Below, piece by piece: positions 63,355 to 64,000 of a DNA stretch of 64,000 bases. How positions within the stretch are numbered: the stretch's first letter is position 1; every line of letters begins with the position of its first letter. The position numbers and the translations under genes were made by a program. The stretch spans positions 3,282,001 to 3,346,000 of the forward strand of contig NZ_CP015217.1 in NCBI RefSeq assembly GCF_001729245.1. Direction: 5' to 3'. Source of the stretch: Leptospira tipperaryensis. Its GTDB lineage: Bacteria; Spirochaetota; Leptospiria; Leptospirales; Leptospiraceae. The notes beneath the pieces are model-generated. The model was not told the origin of the DNA, searched no databases, and saw nothing but the letters and a program-made list of their open reading frames with translations.

Positions 63355-64000
63355 ATGACAATCGCTAAGATCGGTATTTTATACGATCAGGGCAAATTCG
63401 TTTTTAAGAATTTCACGAGCAGAAAGATTATTTCCGTTTTTCTAATATTCCTTTCTAATACTTCCTTCATCAATTGCCTCAACGGCGGAGAAGAACAACA
63501 ACTTTTACTCAACTTTTTCGTCACGACGGATCCACCGATTTCCAATCTCAAATATTCCATATCAACCTATCAGTATGCGAAGTATGTATCGATCCCGACC
63601 TTACGACCTTCCATTCAAGGGACTCCGACAAATTATTCGGTATCTCCGGCTCTGCCGCAAGGTCTCGCAATCGATCCGAAAACGGGTTTTATATCGGGAA
63701 CTCCAGTCGAAGTCATTAGTTCCACAGAATTTACAATCACCGCGAGTAATTTCGGAAATTCTGCAACTACCACTTTGATCTTATCGCCTACGTCTTCTCA
63801 ATGGGGAAACGCCGCCTACGTAAAAGCGTCCAACGTGGACATCGCAGATTATTTCGGGAATACGGTAGCGATCGATGGCGATACAATGGTAGTCGGGGCT
63901 TATCTGGAAAGCAGCAATCAAACATCGATCACAAACGGTGCAAGCGGGAGTTCCGATAATAGCGCCGACGGCTCAGGAGCGGTTTACGTCTACAAACGAA
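63355..64000 (+). CDS. FG-GAP lipoprotein, 3' end beyond window
   Basis: Starts at ATG 63355, 10 nt after the preceding stop, and runs off the window (215 codons seen). Hydrophobic segment with lipobox FINC, then an Ig-like/putative-Ig segment (GTPTNYSVSPALPQGLAID, GFISGTPVE, TSITASN-like strands), then the first FG-GAP blade (YFGNTVAIDGDTMVVGA). Tandem paralogue of the preceding gene. Partial. Confidence 0.88.
   Translation, partial: MTIAKIGILYDQGKFVFKNFTSRKIISVFLIFLSNTSFINCLNGGEEQQLLLNFFVTTDPPISNLKYSISTYQYAKYVSIPTLRPSIQGTPTNYSVSPALPQGLAIDPKTGFISGTPVEVISSTEFTITASNFGNSATTTLILSPTSSQWGNAAYVKASNVDIADYFGNTVAIDGDTMVVGAYLESSNQTSITNGASGSSDNSADGSGAVYVYKR

Overview
The window reads as chromosome from a pathogenic-clade Leptospira (spirochaete). 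Grounds: the protein set (bactofilin with M23 peptidase, FG-GAP and DUF1566 surface lipoproteins, relaxed spirochaetal lipoboxes, an acyltransferase/GpsA fusion, CcmABC) and many short intergenic repeats. Assignment is from recognition only; no search was run. No phage, IS element, integrase or CRISPR array is visible, and most genes are core housekeeping.

Layout. 1-2384: MBOAT O-acyltransferase with SGNH-like partner (-). 2670-2984: broken OsmC-family gene. 3199-3690: tRNA-Leu(TAG) followed by two tandem ~200-bp units that each carry the 3' end of the tRNA. 3817-5332: copper-type locus (CueR-like regulator, [2Fe-2S] ferredoxin, CopZ-like chaperone, small exported protein) with two divergent CueR-type promoters. 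5581-7537: ispD and lysA. 7613-12838: zinc-PLC-like protein, class A PBP, bactofilin, LysM/M23 peptidase, a cell-wall and shape block. 13261-21120: alpha/beta hydrolase, sensor kinase, dienoyl-CoA isomerase-like crotonase, a 59-aa protein, TPR protein, HExxH protein, DUF2167 protein. 21546-27167 (-): methyltransferase, DEAD-box helicase, amidase and two Leptospira-type proteins. 27293-31185: RidA, VOC protein, lipoproteins. 31336-35684 (-): SUF operon sufC-sufD-Rieske-sufS-sufU-sufT, without sufB. 35685-36697: about 1 kb of noncoding DNA with nine same-strand repeat copies. 36698-41931: EAL protein, unknown protein, two tandem cyclic-nucleotide-gated channels. 42443-47357 (-): ccmA-ccmB-ccmC, PP2C-type response regulator, purC-purS-purQ, nearly all overlapping. 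47371-55656: TPR and periplasmic proteins, ABC ATPase, two DUF1566 proteins, HMG-CoA lyase, DUF2400 protein, small lipoprotein. 55875-56036: tRNA-Glu and tRNA-Lys. 56112-60844: purA, hisZ and the acyltransferase/GpsA fusion. 60915-64000: lipoproteins, ending in two tandem FG-GAP proteins, the last cut by the window edge.

The most unusual signals are noncoding. (i) A dispersed dyad repeat, GGAGTTCC(T/C)AC, often followed by TTTT, occurs at 20 or more places, in gaps and inside genes, where it is read as GVPT(F), GSSY or EFLL. (ii) The tRNA-Leu 3'-end tandem repeats are organised like the rtT repeats of the E. coli tyrT locus. (iii) A three-copy palindrome CGGACTTAAAGTCCG lies in gaps. I found no clear new defence or mobile system.
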